DNA of 64,000 nt. Source: Amycolatopsis sp. DSM 110486. GTDB taxonomy: Bacteria; Actinomycetota; Actinomycetes; Mycobacteriales; Pseudonocardiaceae. The position numbers and the translations under genes were made by a program. The notes under the pieces were generated by a model that saw only the letters and a program-made list of their open reading frames with translations, made no database searches and was not told the origin of the DNA. Below are positions 30,691 through 42,229 of this stretch, in pieces (position 1 is the first letter of the stretch; the number at the start of each line of letters is the position of its first letter). Where the stretch lies: the NCBI RefSeq assembly GCF_019468465.1, contig NZ_CP080519.1, positions 2,185,001-2,249,000 of the forward strand, given 5' to 3'.

Positions 30691-32586
30691 TCACGAGTGC
30701 AGCATCGGCGCCGCCAGGAACTGTGACGGGATTGCGAAGGCGTCCACGAGGGTGCCCGCGTGGGGACGCAGTGAAGCGCACAGCTCGTTCACCGCGGCGG
30801 TCACGGCCTTGGACCGCGAAGTCGTGAGGCGGCCGTGTTCGAGGAACCAAGCCCGGTCCTCCTCGATCGCCGACAGGGCGTACAGATCGCACACCCGCGA
30901 GAGCAAAGCCGCGGCCTCCGGATCCGAGCAAGCGTCGACCGCGCGAGCAAATGCCGACAGCACAAGGTGATCCACGTGCACCCGGCCGGCGCGCAGCACG
31001 TGGTCCTGCGCGGCGCTGAAGACGCCGAACGGGTCGTCGGCGGCTTTGCGCAGGCGGTTGGCGACGCCGTCGAGGACATGTTCCTCGCGGTCCTCGAAGA
31101 GGCGCAGCTGCCATTCGCGGTCGAAGAGCACCTCGGCGTCGTCGGATTCCGTCAGGCGTTCCACGAACTTGCGGGCGGAGGTGCGTTCCAGGACAGCGCC
31201 CACCAGCTGCTCGGCGACGAAGCGCGCGGTCGCAAGTGGACTGAGGTCCGCGAAGTGCTCTTTGTATTGTGTGAGAAGGCCTTTGGCCACGAGCTGGAGC
31301 AGCACCGTGTTGTCGCCTTCGAAGGTGGTGAAAACGTCGGTGTCGGCTTTGAGGCCGGCCAGCAGGTTTTCCGACAGGTAGCCGGCGCCGCCGCAGGCTT
31401 CGCGGGCGGCCTGGATCGCGGCGGTGGCGTGCCAGGTGTTGGCGGCTTTCAGGCCGGCCGCGCGGGATTCCAGTTCGCGTTGTTCCTCTTCGGGCGCGTC
31501 GGGCGCGATGTCGTTCAGCTTCGCGACGAGCTCTTCTTGCGCGAAGTGCAGCGCGTATGTCTTCGCGAGCGCCGGCAGGAGCTTGCGCTGGTGGCCGAGG
31601 TAGTCGAGGATCACGACCTCCTCGCCGTCAGGGCTCTTGAACTGCCGGCGCTGCTCGCCGTAGCGGATGGCCAGCGTCAGCGCGCGTTTCGTGGCGCTGC
31701 CGGCACTGCCGCCGACGCTCACGCGGCCGCGGATGAGCGTGCCGAGCATCGTGAAGAAGCGGCGGCCGTCGCTTTCGATGGGGCTGGAGTAGGTGCCGTC
31801 CTCGGCGACGTCGCCGAAGCGGTTCAGCAACGCTTCGCGCGGGACGCGGACGTGGTCGAAGGCCAGGCGGCCGTTGTCGACGCCGTTGAGACCCGCCTTG
31901 CGGCCGCAGTCCTCGATCGTCACGCCCGGCATCGGCGCGCCGGAGTCGTCGCGGATCGTCACGAAAAACGCGTGCACGCCACGGGAATCGCCACCCGTCA
32001 CGAGCTGCGCGAAGACCACTGCGGCGTGGCCGTCGCGCGCCGCGTTTCCGATGTATTCCTTGGTGGCGCCGGGATCCGGGCTGTGGACCACGAACTCCTG
32101 CGACGCCGGGTCGTACGTCGCCGTGGTGTGCAGGTGCTGCACGTCGGAGCCGTGGCCGTGCTCGGTCATCGCGAAGCAGCCGAGCAGGTCGAGGTCCATG
32201 ATGCGCCGCAGGTACTTCTCGTGGTGGCGCTGCGTACCGAGCAGTTGCACGGCGCCGCCGAACAGCCCCCACTGCACGCCGGCCTTCACCATCAGCGACA
32301 GGTCGCCGAGGCCGAGCATCTCGAACGACACCACCGAACCGCCGATGTCGCTCTGCCCGCCGTACGCGCGGTCGAACCCGAGCGCCGGCCGGTCGGTGGC
32401 GGCGAGTTCGCGCAGCTGGTCGAGTACCTGCGCGCGGTGCGCCTCGACGTCGAGGTCCACGGGGTCGCGGAACTCCTCGCCCGACATCTGCGCGCGCACG
32501 CCGCCGCGTAGCTCGGCCCAGCGGCCGTCGAGGACGGCGGTGAGCGCGTCCGGCTCCACCTTCGCGGGAACGGCAGGGATGTCCAC
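30691..32586 (-). CDS. Acyl-CoA oxidase/dehydrogenase-family flavoprotein
   Basis: 631 residues, longer than ordinary acyl-CoA dehydrogenases (about 380-400) and close to acyl-CoA oxidases. FAD/substrate regions include CFAMTEHGHGSD and IRGRVSVGGSAG. The FEGDNTVLLQ segment holds the oxidase-type catalytic Glu. A C-terminal helical extension (about residues 450-631) matches the oxidase layout. It should introduce the 2,3 double bond of acyl-CoA in beta-oxidation, perhaps passing electrons to oxygen. It is not in the mycobacterial block and may be an accessory insertion. Confidence 0.87.
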   Translation of the reverse strand: MDIPAVPAKVEPDALTAVLDGRWAELRGGVRAQMSGEEFRDPVDLDVEAHRAQVLDQLRELAATDRPALGFDRAYGGQSDIGGSVVSFEMLGLGDLSLMVKAGVQWGLFGGAVQLLGTQRHHEKYLRRIMDLDLLGCFAMTEHGHGSDVQHLHTTATYDPASQEFVVHSPDPGATKEYIGNAARDGHAAVVFAQLVTGGDSRGVHAFFVTIRDDSGAPMPGVTIEDCGRKAGLNGVDNGRLAFDHVRVPREALLNRFGDVAEDGTYSSPIESDGRRFFTMLGTLIRGRVSVGGSAGSATKRALTLAIRYGEQRRQFKSPDGEEVVILDYLGHQRKLLPALAKTYALHFAQEELVAKLNDIAPDAPEEEQRELESRAAGLKAANTWHATAAIQAAREACGGAGYLSENLLAGLKADTDVFTTFEGDNTVLLQLVAKGLLTQYKEHFADLSPLATARFVAEQLVGAVLERTSARKFVERLTESDDAEVLFDREWQLRLFEDREEHVLDGVANRLRKAADDPFGVFSAAQDHVLRAGRVHVDHLVLSAFARAVDACSDPEAAALLSRVCDLYALSAIEEDRAWFLEHGRLTTSRSKAVTAAVNELCASLRPHAGTLVDAFAIPSQFLAAPMLHS

Positions 32587-33087
32587 GGCTCCTCCGATGC
32601 AGCTGGCGGCTACTCACTGGTAAGCCTGCCCCCGCCGCCGCGTCGTCGCAGGTCGAGGTGACGAAGACGACTCGATCGTTTGGTGGTTGTCCCGGTGGGG
32701 AAGCCCGCGGCGATGAGTTCACAAGCCACCGCCACGGGGGTCTCTGCGACGGATCGGCGGACTTTGCGAGGACGGTGACGTTTCCGCGCCTGACGGGGAC
32801 ATTCGGGCGACCGGCCTCGGCGCCGATCAGTAGCCGACCGTGCGCGCGGGGGACTTTCGCGCCGCCGCGAGAAGTTGTGTTCCGCGGCTTCGCCGCCAAC
32901 ACAAACGTGCGACGGCAACGAATGGTGGTCAGCTCACGCACGGCGGGGACTTTCGCGCCGCAGGCCCAACTCCACACCGACGACGCTGAGGAAGCACTCA
33001 CGCGGGCCGGGCGCGTTCGCCGGCCACCCCCACACGCGAAAGGGACTCTCGCGCCGAAGCACGAGAGTCCCCGCCGGTACCCGGCCG
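32587..33087. other. 501-bp gene-free region with recurring GGGGACTTTCGCGCC motifs
   Basis: No gene supported; a plus-strand open frame crosses it but its repeated GTFAP peptides simply translate the DNA repeat. The motif occurs at 32849-32865 and 32945-32961 almost identically, with a variant (GGGACTCTCGCGCCG) at 33042-33056 and a weaker match (GGGGACATTCGGGCG) at 32795. The three best copies are 96-97 bp apart. Confidence 0.55.
33042..33071 (-). terminator. Hairpin downstream of the 33088-33675 gene
   Basis: Perfect 10-bp stem GGGACTCTCG (33042-33051) with CGAGAGTCCC (33062-33071), 10-base loop, 16 bases after the stop of the minus-strand gene. Confidence 0.65.
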
Positions 33088-33675
33088 TCAGCTCAGGTCC
33101 GGGCCCTTCGAGCGCAGGTCGTCGACCTTGGTCATCGCGTCGCGCAGCTCGGCGAGCCACGTGTCGGCGTGTTCGCCCACGAGCCGGACGGCCCAGGCCA
33201 GCGCCTCGGAGCGCGAGCGGGCGACGCCGGCCGCGACGAGGGTGTCGAGGACCAGCCGTTCGGGCTGGCGCAGGCGTGTCATCACGGGCGCGGACAGCGT
33301 CGTGAACAGCACCTGCGTGCCGCCCAGATTGGCGCCCCACGCGACCTTGCGCTGGTAGCGGTGCTCGGCCTGCCGGGCGATCTCGATGCGCTCGTCGCGC
33401 GTGTCCTCGCGGAACCGGCTGATGCGGCCGTCCTCCGCGGCCGCGCGGGCCGCGTCGTCGGCGAACTCGCCGGTCAGCGCGGGCAGCTCGCCCACGATGA
33501 TGATCTCCTCGCGGTCGACCGTGACCTCCGGGTCGCCCGTGAACCAGCCGTCCGGGAGGCGCCCGCCGAACCAGGCGGCCGCGTCTTCGGCCGACGGCAC
33601 CTCGGCCTGCTGCCAGCCGCCGCGGCCCTTCCAACCTCGTCCCATGTGTCCCACCACCTTGAAGTGCGTGTACAT
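33088..33675 (-). CDS. Hypothetical protein, possible DNA-binding C-terminus
   Basis: 195 residues from the ATG at 33675, which has GGAGG five bases upstream; ATG at 33645 is a shorter alternative. The N-terminal half (DPEVTVDREEIIIVGELPAL) looks like a beta-rich domain and is followed by a charged helical segment. The C-terminus (LDTLVAAGVARSRSEALAWAV) resembles a ribbon-helix-helix or similar fold. Function unknown. Near-identical tandem 8-mers just upstream (33688-33703) could be its own operator. Confidence 0.65.
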   Translation of the reverse strand: MYTHFKVVGHMGRGWKGRGGWQQAEVPSAEDAAAWFGGRLPDGWFTGDPEVTVDREEIIIVGELPALTGEFADDAARAAAEDGRISRFREDTRDERIEIARQAEHRYQRKVAWGANLGGTQVLFTTLSAPVMTRLRQPERLVLDTLVAAGVARSRSEALAWAVRLVGEHADTWLAELRDAMTKVDDLRSKGPDLS

Positions 33676-33687
33676 GTTCGCCTCCGC

Positions 33688-33703
33688 GATTACATGATTA
33701 CCT
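33688..33703. promoter_or_regulatory. Tandem 8-mers GATTACAT/GATTACCT
   Basis: GATTACAT (33688-33695) followed by GATTACCT (33696-33703), in the otherwise GC-rich leader directly upstream of the ribosome site of the 33088-33675 gene. Ribbon-helix-helix repressors of the MetJ/Arc type bind tandem 8-bp boxes, hence a possible autoregulatory site; it may also be the -10 region. Confidence 0.35.
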
Positions 33704-33762
33704 CGCTACTCAAGCTACGCCGAATACACGTCGGGCAGGGCACTGTTCACCAGGGGCGGAAC

Positions 33763-35754
33763 TCAGAGCTGCGCGAGCAGGTCCTCCGCCGAGGTCACCG
33801 GGCGATCGCAGACGTAGCCGCGGCAGACGTACGCCGCCGCAGCGCCGTCCACCAGCGGACGGTCCGCCAGCAGCGGCACGCCGGGCGCATCCGGAGCGCC
33901 ACCCAGCACCACGCCGCCGCCGTGGATCTGCCGCGCGGCCGCCGCGACCAACTCCGCCCGGTCCTCCCCGACGACGGCCACCTGCACCGGCCCCGACTGC
34001 GCCGCTTCAGCCACCGAAAGCCAGTGCCCGGCGAAGCGCGGCGCCCGGCCCACCAGCAGGCCGGCGCGCTGCAGGGCCGCATCGGCCGCGTCGCGATACC
34101 GCGCGGCCTGCTCGAACCCGGCCAGCGCGGAAGCCGTCAGCAACGCGCCCGCCAACGCCGAAGCCCCCGAAGGGCTCGCGTTGTCCGTGGGGTCGGAAGG
34201 GCGCTGTACCAACGTTTCCGCGTCGTCCGCGGTGTCGTGGTACGCGCCCACGGCGTGCGAAGCGAAGTGCGTCAACGCCAGGTCCAGCAGCCGCGAAGCC
34301 TCCTCCAACCACCGCGGCTCGCCCGTGGCCTGGTGCAGCGCGAGCAGGCCGTCGGCCAGGCACGCGTAGTCCTCGAGGACGCCCGCCGGCACGCCGACCA
34401 CGCCGTCGCGCGAGCTGCGCCGCAGGCGGCCGTCCACGAGGTGAGTGGAAAGCAGCAGCGACGCCGCCCCGCGCGCCAGCTCGATCCACTGTGGACGCTC
34501 CAGCGCGACACCCGCCTCGGCGAGCGCGGTGATGACGAGGCCGTTCCACGCGGCCACCACCTTGTCGTCGCGCGCCGGCTGCGGCCGCGAAGCCCGCGCC
34601 GCCAGCAACGCCTGGCGGACGCGCTCGAAGCGGTCGGCAGACTCCGGCTCACCCGGCAGCTGCAACGTCGACGAGCCTTTTTCGAACGTCCCGGACTCCG
34701 TCACCGAAAACACCGAAGCCGCCCAGACGCCGTCCTCGTCGCCGAGCACTTCGCGCAGCTCGGCGGGCGTCCAGACGTAGGTGAGTCCCTCGACGCCGTC
34801 GGTGTCCGCGTCGAGCGAAGCCGCGAAGCCGCCCTCCGCGGTCAGCAGATCCGCCTCCAGGAACCGGACGATCCCCTCGGCGACGCCCAGCGAGAACGAA
34901 GACCCCCGCCGCGCCAAATGGGCGTAAACCCGGAGCAGCAAAGCGTTGTCGTACAACATCTTCTCGAAGTGCGGCACGATCCACTCGGCGTCCACGGAGT
35001 ACCGCGCGAAGCCGCCGGCGAGCTGGTCGTGGATGCCGCCGCGGGCCATGGACTCCGCGGTCGACGAAGCGAGCGACAACGCTTCGGCCGAGCCCGTGCG
35101 CTCGTGGTGGCGCAGCAGGAACTCCAACACCATCGACGGCGGGAACTTCGGCGCGCCGCCGAACCCGCCGTGGACGGGGTCCACCTCGGCCGCGAGCTTC
35201 TCGACGGCGCCGGCCAGCACGCCGGCGTCCACCGCCGAAGCCTGCAACGGCCCGCTCTGCTCGGTGAGGTGCCCGATCAGCCGCTGCGCGCCCTCGCGCA
35301 GGTCTTCGGGACGCTCGGCCCACGCCTCCGAGACGGCCACGAGCAGCTGCCCGAACGACGGGATGCCCGGCCGCGGCGTCGGCGGGTAGTAGGTGCCGCA
35401 GTGGAACGGCTCGCCCTCGGGCGTGAGGAAACAGGTCATCGGCCAGCCGCCCTGGCCGGTCATGGCCTGGGTGGCGGCCATGTACACCGCGTCGATGTCC
35501 GGCCGCTCCTCGCGGTCGACCTTGATGTTCACGAAGTGCGCGTTCATCAGCGTCGCGGTGCCCTCGTCCTCGAAGGACTCGTGGGCCATCACGTGACACC
35601 AGTGGCACGCCGCGTAGCCGACCGACAGCAGGATCGGCACATTGCGCTGCCGCGCCTCCGCCAGCGCTTCAGGCCCCCACTCGCGCCAGTCGACGGGGTT
35701 GCCCGCGTGCTGCAGGAGGTACGGGCTGGTCGCGTCCGCCAGTCGGTTCGCCAT
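33763..35754 (-). CDS. DUF255 thioredoxin-domain protein (YyaL/Rv1084-like)
   Basis: 663 residues from the ATG at 35754; an upstream in-frame start adds 14 unrelated residues. The N-terminal thioredoxin-like domain carries Cys50-His-Trp-Cys53 in [12 protein letters not shown] and the GGWPM...FLTPEG segment. The remainder is an (alpha/alpha)6-barrel of the glycosidase type with [16 protein letters not shown] helices. The family is conserved from bacteria to mammals (SPATA20) without an agreed reaction. Its position before the Rv1083-like gene and mca matches M. tuberculosis. Confidence 0.9.
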   Translation of the reverse strand: MANRLADATSPYLLQHAGNPVDWREWGPEALAEARQRNVPILLSVGYAACHWCHVMAHESFEDEGTATLMNAHFVNIKVDREERPDIDAVYMAATQAMTGQGGWPMTCFLTPEGEPFHCGTYYPPTPRPGIPSFGQLLVAVSEAWAERPEDLREGAQRLIGHLTEQSGPLQASAVDAGVLAGAVEKLAAEVDPVHGGFGGAPKFPPSMVLEFLLRHHERTGSAEALSLASSTAESMARGGIHDQLAGGFARYSVDAEWIVPHFEKMLYDNALLLRVYAHLARRGSSFSLGVAEGIVRFLEADLLTAEGGFAASLDADTDGVEGLTYVWTPAELREVLGDEDGVWAASVFSVTESGTFEKGSSTLQLPGEPESADRFERVRQALLAARASRPQPARDDKVVAAWNGLVITALAEAGVALERPQWIELARGAASLLLSTHLVDGRLRRSSRDGVVGVPAGVLEDYACLADGLLALHQATGEPRWLEEASRLLDLALTHFASHAVGAYHDTADDAETLVQRPSDPTDNASPSGASALAGALLTASALAGFEQAARYRDAADAALQRAGLLVGRAPRFAGHWLSVAEAAQSGPVQVAVVGEDRAELVAAAARQIHGGGVVLGGAPDAPGVPLLADRPLVDGAAAAYVCRGYVCDRPVTSAEDLLAQL

Positions 35755-35823
35755 GACACCAGGGTGGCATGGCGCTGGTCGGGGCCAGTCAGGCACGTCG
35801 GCGAACCCGCCTGGCGGGCGAGG

Positions 35824-36159
35824 TCAGTCGGACTTGGCCCGCGCCGGGTCGGCCGGCTCGGCGGCCTTCACCTCGATCTGTTCGCCCGCGTCGTCCGACG
35901 CCGGTGTTTCGCCCGAAACCTCCGAGGCAGGTTCCTCCTTGTCGAAGCTCGCCGGCACCTTCTTCAGGTGCTTGCTCATCGACCGGATGAGGAACGCGAC
36001 CGCGATCAGGAACAGGATCAGCACCAGGAAGCCGACGGGCGAGGACTTGCCGAAGTCCTCGCCCTGACCGCCGTTGTCACCGCTGTCGGGCTGCTGGGCC
36101 AGGAACAGGGCCGAGGCCGTCAGCGGGGCGACCGCGACGGCCGGCACACCGAAACTCAT
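35824..36159 (-). CDS. Small single-span membrane protein (Rv1083-like)
   Basis: 111 residues. A possible signal or short hydrophobic stretch at 8-22 is followed by an acidic linker and one strong membrane span (about 41-60, [17 protein letters not shown]). Positively charged residues follow (RSMSKHLKK), then an acidic disordered tail. Its ATG overlaps the mca stop in ATGA, so it is translationally coupled to mca. Conserved beside mca in actinobacteria; function unknown. Confidence 0.82.
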   Translation of the reverse strand: MSFGVPAVAVAPLTASALFLAQQPDSGDNGGQGEDFGKSSPVGFLVLILFLIAVAFLIRSMSKHLKKVPASFDKEEPASEVSGETPASDDAGEQIEVKAAEPADPARAKSD

Positions 36160-37070
36160 GGACTCACCTTCTCCTTGATGCCGGCGAACAGATCATCCTC
36201 CGGCAGCGTGCTGTCCACCAGGGAGCGGTTCAGTTCGTACTCCTCGGTCGGCCACGTCTCGCGCTGGATCTCGAGCGGGACCGCGAACCAGCGGCTGGTC
36301 GGGTCGATCTGCGTGGCGTGCGCCTTCAGCGCCTCGTCGCGCACCTCGAAGTATTCACCGCACTCGATCCGGGTGGTCACCCGCTCCATGATGTCGGCTC
36401 GATCCGGGTCCCAGTTCTTGAGCCACTCCTCGTAGGGCGAGGGCAGGCCGGCCTTCTTGAGCGCCTCGTCGAACAGGAGCATCCGGGCCTTGGAGAAGCC
36501 GTGCACGTAGTAGAGCTTGAGCGGCTGCCACGGGTCACCGGCGTCCGGGAAGCGGTTCGGGTCGCCCGCCGCGTCGAACGCCGCCATCGACACCTCGTGG
36601 GTGCGGATGTGGTCCGGGTGCGGGTACCCGCCGTTCTCGTCGTAGGTGATCAGCACGTGGGGGCGAAACTCCCGCACCACGCTCACCAGCGCCTCGGTGG
36701 ACTCCTCCAGCGGCACCACGGCGAACGAGCCCTCGGGCAGCGGCGGCAGCGGGTCGCCCTCGGGCAGCCCGGAGTCGACGAAGCCGAGCCAGCGGTGCTG
36801 CACCCCCAGGATCTTCGCCGCGCGCGCCATCTCGTCGCGGCGGATCTCGGCCATGTTGGCCAGCACCTCGGGCCGGTCCATGGCGGGGTTGAGGATGCTG
36901 CCCGCCTCACCGCCCGTGCACGTCACGACCATGACCTCATGGCCCTCGGCGACGTACTTCGCCATCGTGGCGGCACCCTTGCTGGACTCGTCGTCCGGGT
37001 GCGCGTGCACCGCCATGAGACGCAGGTTTGAGGCGCGGTCGCTCGTCATCAGCTCGTCAGCTCGCACCAT
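36156..37070 (-). CDS. mca: Mycothiol S-conjugate amidase
   Basis: Cleaves mycothiol S-conjugates to a mercapturic acid and GlcN-Ins in detoxification. 304 residues from the ATG at 37070; the ATG at 37049 fits the family start equally well and gives 297. The LmbE/PIG-L-fold zinc site is [13 protein letters not shown] (His, Asp, Asp), with the later [13 protein letters not shown]. The protein follows M. tuberculosis Mca along its whole length. The stop overlaps the next gene by four bases. It also confirms a mycothiol-producing actinobacterium. Confidence 0.93.
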   Translation of the reverse strand: MVRADELMTSDRASNLRLMAVHAHPDDESSKGAATMAKYVAEGHEVMVVTCTGGEAGSILNPAMDRPEVLANMAEIRRDEMARAAKILGVQHRWLGFVDSGLPEGDPLPPLPEGSFAVVPLEESTEALVSVVREFRPHVLITYDENGGYPHPDHIRTHEVSMAAFDAAGDPNRFPDAGDPWQPLKLYYVHGFSKARMLLFDEALKKAGLPSPYEEWLKNWDPDRADIMERVTTRIECGEYFEVRDEALKAHATQIDPTSRWFAVPLEIQRETWPTEEYELNRSLVDSTLPEDDLFAGIKEKVSP

Positions 37071-37228
37071 GTTCCGAACGACCCTTTCGTGTCCCGTTAT
37101 TCCGTCGTACCCTGCCCCGGCTCCCAGCCACCGGAGCGGCTCGCGGATACTCGACGACAGGTGGTGCCCCCAGTCGGGCTCCACCCATTGTCCCCACGGG
37201 TACGACAAGAACGACCGGAGGCCCGGAC

Positions 37229-37684
37229 TTGCAGACCGGAGAGACCGCAACCGCCGAGGGAGACGCCCACCCGGCGCCGCCCGCGGACCGGTACGGCTCG
37301 CCCGCCAAGACCGGGTCGAAGCGCTGGAAGCGCTGGGTTTTCGGCGCGGTCGCCGTGGTCGCGAGCTTCGGCGTGGCGTGGATCGCCTACGTCAACCTCG
37401 GCCAGACGTCGATCGACGCCGAGCGGGTGGCGTTCGAACCCCGCCCGGGCAACGCGATGGAGATCACCATCAACGTCACGCGTGACGACCCCGACAAGGC
37501 CGGGGTGTGCGTTGTGCAAGTGCAGGACAGGTCCGGCTCCGAGAGCGGCCGGAGAGAGGTGCTGGTTCCCGCCGGGGCCGGCCACAGTCGAGTGAGCACA
37601 GTCGTGAAGAGCATCGGGGAACCGGTGACGGCCGACGTGTACGGCTGCTCGTACTCCATACCACGTTACATGTCAACCCCATAG
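37229..37684 (+). CDS. DUF4307-domain membrane protein (Rv1081c-like)
   Basis: 151 residues from the TTG at 37229, chosen because GGAGG lies seven bases upstream; the frame is open further 5' but without similarity. Residues 1-30 are polar, 34-55 form one membrane span ([19 protein letters not shown]), and 60-151 are an extracellular beta-rich domain with two Cys (GVCVV and YGCSY) that may pair. DUF4307 proteins sit between mca and greA in many actinobacteria. Function unknown. Confidence 0.82.
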   Translation: MQTGETATAEGDAHPAPPADRYGSPAKTGSKRWKRWVFGAVAVVASFGVAWIAYVNLGQTSIDAERVAFEPRPGNAMEITINVTRDDPDKAGVCVVQVQDRSGSESGRREVLVPAGAGHSRVSTVVKSIGEPVTADVYGCSYSIPRYMSTP

Positions 37685-37775
37685 CGGCCAACGGGGTGAA
37701 ATGCGCGGCGAGTGTCCGCGCGACGTGGAATGGACCGGCGTCGCTGCATCCTGCCGTGATAAGCTGACACACCAG

Positions 37776-37801
37776 CACGGCCCGAGGCGGGCCGTGTTTT
37801 T
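37776..37801 (+). terminator. Intrinsic terminator with U-tract in the greA leader
   Basis: CACGGCCCG (37776-37784), AGG loop, CGGGCCGTG (37788-37796), then TTTTT (37797-37801). A textbook factor-independent terminator, uncommon in this kind of genome. It lies 92 bp after the DUF4307 stop and 90 bp before the greA start, so it may also act as a greA attenuator. Confidence 0.85.
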
Positions 37802-37891
37802 CCTTTATCCCAGCCGTGCGGGCGCAGTGAGCCCGTGCGGAGGCCGGTTTGAACACCCAAGCCTGGCAGGCCCGACGAGGAGATGGTGACC

Positions 37892-38380
37892 GTGAGCGAC
37901 AAGGTGACCTGGCTGACCCAGGATGCCTACGACAGGCTCAAGCACGAGCTCGACGAAATGATCGAGAATCGTCCGGTCATCGCTGCGCGCATCAACGACA
38001 GCCGCGAAGAGGGAGACCTCAAGGAAAACGGCGGCTACCACGCGGCGCGCGAAGAGCAGGGCCAGGCCGAGGCGCGCATCCGCCACCTGCAGGAACTCCT
38101 GCGTTCGGCGAAGGTCGGCGAGGCACCCGCGGACGACGGCACCGCCGGTCCCGGCAAGGTCCTCACCGTGAAGTACGCGGGCGACGACGACGAGGAGAAG
38201 TTCCTCCTCGCCACCCGTGAAGAGGGCGCCGAGGGCGCGCTCGACGTGTACTCGCCGGAGTCGCCGCTGGGCAAGGCCCTGCTCGGCGCCAAGGAAGGCG
38301 AGTCGCGCGAGTACGAGCTGCCCAACGGCCGTACGCAGCAGGTCACACTGGTCAAGGCAGTGCCTTACATCGAGGCCTGA
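37892..38380 (+). CDS. greA: Transcription elongation factor GreA
   Basis: Stimulates RNA cleavage by backtracked RNA polymerase. 162 residues from the GTG at 37892: the GAGGAG at 37877-37882 is nine bases before it but abuts the alternative ATG at 37883. Residues 1-75 form the antiparallel coiled coil with the acidic tip in [14 protein letters not shown]; residues 85-162 are the FKBP-like domain ([14 protein letters not shown]). Followed by a strong hairpin. Rv1080c is the syntenic counterpart. Confidence 0.96.
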   Translation: MSDKVTWLTQDAYDRLKHELDEMIENRPVIAARINDSREEGDLKENGGYHAAREEQGQAEARIRHLQELLRSAKVGEAPADDGTAGPGKVLTVKYAGDDDEEKFLLATREEGAEGALDVYSPESPLGKALLGAKEGESREYELPNGRTQQVTLVKAVPYIEA

Positions 38381-38394
38381 CCCACCGCGGTCTT

Positions 38395-38426
38395 CGCGTA
38401 CCCGGCTCGCATGAGCCGGGTACGCG
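38395..38426 (+). terminator. Hairpin after greA
   Basis: Perfect 14-bp stem (38395-38408 with 38413-38426), GCAT loop, 15 bases after the greA stop. Confidence 0.8.
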
Positions 38427-38462
38427 ACTAGCGTGGCCCCTGAACACCACTGGGAGGCCACG

Positions 38463-39271
38463 ATGAGCACAGAACCGCTGTGCCGCACGTGCGGCATGCA
38501 GTACCCCGAGCCCCGTGACGACTGCCCGATCTGCGAGGACGAACGCCAGTACGTGCCGCTCACCGGCCAGGCGTGGACCGACCTCGCAACGCTGCGGTCG
38601 AGTGGCGAGTACCGCCCGCGCATCGAAGAGCAGGGGCCGGGCGTGATCGGCATCGGTTCCGAACCCGGTTTCGCGATCGGCCAGCGGGCGCTGCTCGTGC
38701 GGGCCGAATCCGGCAACTTCCTCTGGGACTGCGCCGCTTATCTCGACGACGCGCTGGTGCGGCAGGTCACCGACCTCGGCGGCATCACGGGCATCGCGAT
38801 CAGCCACCCGCACTACTACACGACCATGGTCGAATGGGCCCACGCCTTCGACGTGCCGATCTACCTTCACGAAGCCGACCAGGAGTGGATCGGGCGCCCC
38901 GACCCGTCGATCCGGCTGTGGTCGGGCACCACCCTCGACGTGGCCGACGACCTGCGGCTGATCAACCTCGGCGTGCACTTCACCGGCGGCACCGTGCTCC
39001 ATTGGCCGGCCGGTGAAGACGGCCGCGGGGCGCTGCTGTCCGGCGACATTGTGCAGGTCATCCCCGACCGCACCCACGTCGCTTTCATGTACAGCTACCC
39101 GAACCTGATCCCGGAACGGCCGAGCGTGGTGCGGCGCGCGGCCGAACTGCTGGAGCCCTACGCGTTCGACGCGATCTACGGCGCGTGGTGGGACCGGATC
39201 GTGCGCAGCGACGGGCACGAGGTCGTGCAGCGTTCGGCGAAGCGGTACCTGGCCCACACTCTCGACGCGTT

Positions 39272-39275
<4 letters not shown>
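38463..39275 (+). CDS. MBL-fold metallo-hydrolase with N-terminal zinc ribbon
   Basis: 270 residues from the ATG at 38463 with GGGAGG upstream. Residues 7-26 carry a CxxC...CxxC zinc ribbon (CRTCGMQY, DDCPIC). A metallo-beta-lactamase-like domain follows: ISHPHYYTTMVEW in place of HxHxDH, LHEADQEW, and GDIVQ near 195. The core is SHPHYYT, so one His and the Asp of the standard metal motif are replaced; activity may be altered or single-metal. Substrate unknown. Confidence 0.78.
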
Positions 39276-41057
<1,782 letters not shown>

Positions 41058-41118
41058 CGCCCTTGCGGCGCCACAGGAAACCCTCGATCGGCGTGGTTGT
41101 CAAGGATTGAGTGGTGCG

Positions 41119-41157
41119 AGCGGCCCGTTCGCGACAAAAAGTCGCGGGCGGGCCGCT
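41119..41157 (+). terminator. Two-part hairpin after hpd
   Basis: Outer 9-bp stem AGCGGCCCG/CGGGCCGCT (41119-41127 with 41149-41157) and inner 6-bp stem CGCGAC/GTCGCG around AAAAA, followed by TTGCCACGTTTTG. Confidence 0.65.
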
Positions 41158-41326
41158 TGCCACGTTTTGTGTCGGCGCGGGCACGTACAGTCGATTCAGG
41201 TGCCGGCGAGACCGGTTGACCCGGATGGCAAACTGGGCCGATCGGATCAATTCGGACGGCACCGGAACCTGGGGCGGGCCGGATCCGTCACTGTGGGGAA
41301 GTCGGCTCGAGAGGAACGGGGGCCCG

Positions 41327-41875
41327 ATGTCGGACGGCGTCGACGCCAGTCAGCGGATGGTGGACGGCTGGACGCGGCAGCTGCAGGAGACGGCTGCGCG
41401 CTACCAGGCGATGGCCGACCGCATGCAGGGCCAGACCGTGACCGAGCGGGCGAAGGACGGTTCGGTCGAGGTGACCGTGGATGCCAAGGGGCTGCTGAAG
41501 AACCTGGTGATCTCCGAGTCCGCGGGCGGCAAACGGATGGCCGAGGTGTCGGCACAGGTGATGCAGCTCGTACAGAAGGCGCAGGCGCGGATTCCCGAGC
41601 TGCTGCAACAGGTTGCGAGCGAGACGCTGGGCACCGACGCCACCGGCGACAAGCTCGTGGAAGACGCGAAGAGCACGTTCCCCGCACCGCCGCCGGAAGA
41701 GCCACCGCCGCCGCCGGCACCTGTGCACCGGTTCGGGCCCGAGGATTCCGACCCGCCTCCCCCGCCGCCGGCCGCGCCGCCGCGGCAGCAGGCCCCGCCT
41801 CCGCCACCACCGCGTCGCCGCCGGACCGAGACGTCCGACGATGACGACGATTTCGGCGGCTCGATCCTCTCCTGA
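41327..41875 (+). CDS. YbaB/EbfC-family protein of a type VII secretion locus
   Basis: 182 residues from the ATG at 41327 (GGAACGGGGG upstream); a longer reading from 41225 is possible. Residues 10-100 are the helical YbaB-like domain (SVEVTVDAKGLLKNLVI, MAEVSAQVMQLV). Residues 125-170 are proline runs (PPPPPAPVH, PPPPPRRRR), then an acidic end (SDDDDDFGG). Such YbaB-like proteins commonly open actinobacterial ESX effector operons, with role unknown. 39 bases separate it from the next gene. Confidence 0.8.
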   Translation: MSDGVDASQRMVDGWTRQLQETAARYQAMADRMQGQTVTERAKDGSVEVTVDAKGLLKNLVISESAGGKRMAEVSAQVMQLVQKAQARIPELLQQVASETLGTDATGDKLVEDAKSTFPAPPPEEPPPPPAPVHRFGPEDSDPPPPPPAAPPRQQAPPPPPPRRRRTETSDDDDDFGGSILS

Positions 41876-41914
41876 TTCAGGTTTCTTACACAGCCATCCT
41901 GGGGGATGAACACC

Positions 41915-42229
41915 ATGGCACCTAAGGGATACGAGGTCGGCAGCGACCTCGAGGCGCACGCGGGCCAGCTCGACGGGATCAGCGACGGGCTGCGGCAGGC
42001 CGTCGACGCCGCGAACCAGGTCAGCATGCCCACCGACGCGTACGGCATCCTCTGCCAGCCGTTCCGGGCCATGCTCGACCCGGTGGAGGAGTTCGGCATC
42101 AACGCGTTGCAGAACACCGTGACGGCGATGGACGCGCAGGCGCAGAAGGTCCGCAACGCCGCGCAGGCGTACCAGACCTACGAAACCGGCACGACCGACG
42201 CCATCGCTTCCACGAAGGTCCCCGACTGA
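41915..42229 (+). CDS. EspC/WXG100-like type VII secretion partner protein
   Basis: 104 residues from the ATG at 41915 (GGGG nine bases upstream; the ATG at 41906 abuts it). All-helical, two long helices: GSDLEAHAGQLDGISDGLRQ and LQNTVTAMDAQAQKVRNAAQ with a central turn. The C-terminal YQTYETGTTDA resembles the YxxxE-type export tail. Its stop TGA shares one base with the toxin ATG (TGATG), implying coupled translation and a secretion partner or chaperone for the toxin. Confidence 0.82.
   Translation: MAPKGYEVGSDLEAHAGQLDGISDGLRQAVDAANQVSMPTDAYGILCQPFRAMLDPVEEFGINALQNTVTAMDAQAQKVRNAAQAYQTYETGTTDAIASTKVPD

Noticed and set aside
32658..33305. Plus-strand open frame through the gene-free region
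   Set aside because: Its repeated GTFAP peptides are translations of the DNA repeat and it runs antisense into a supported gene.
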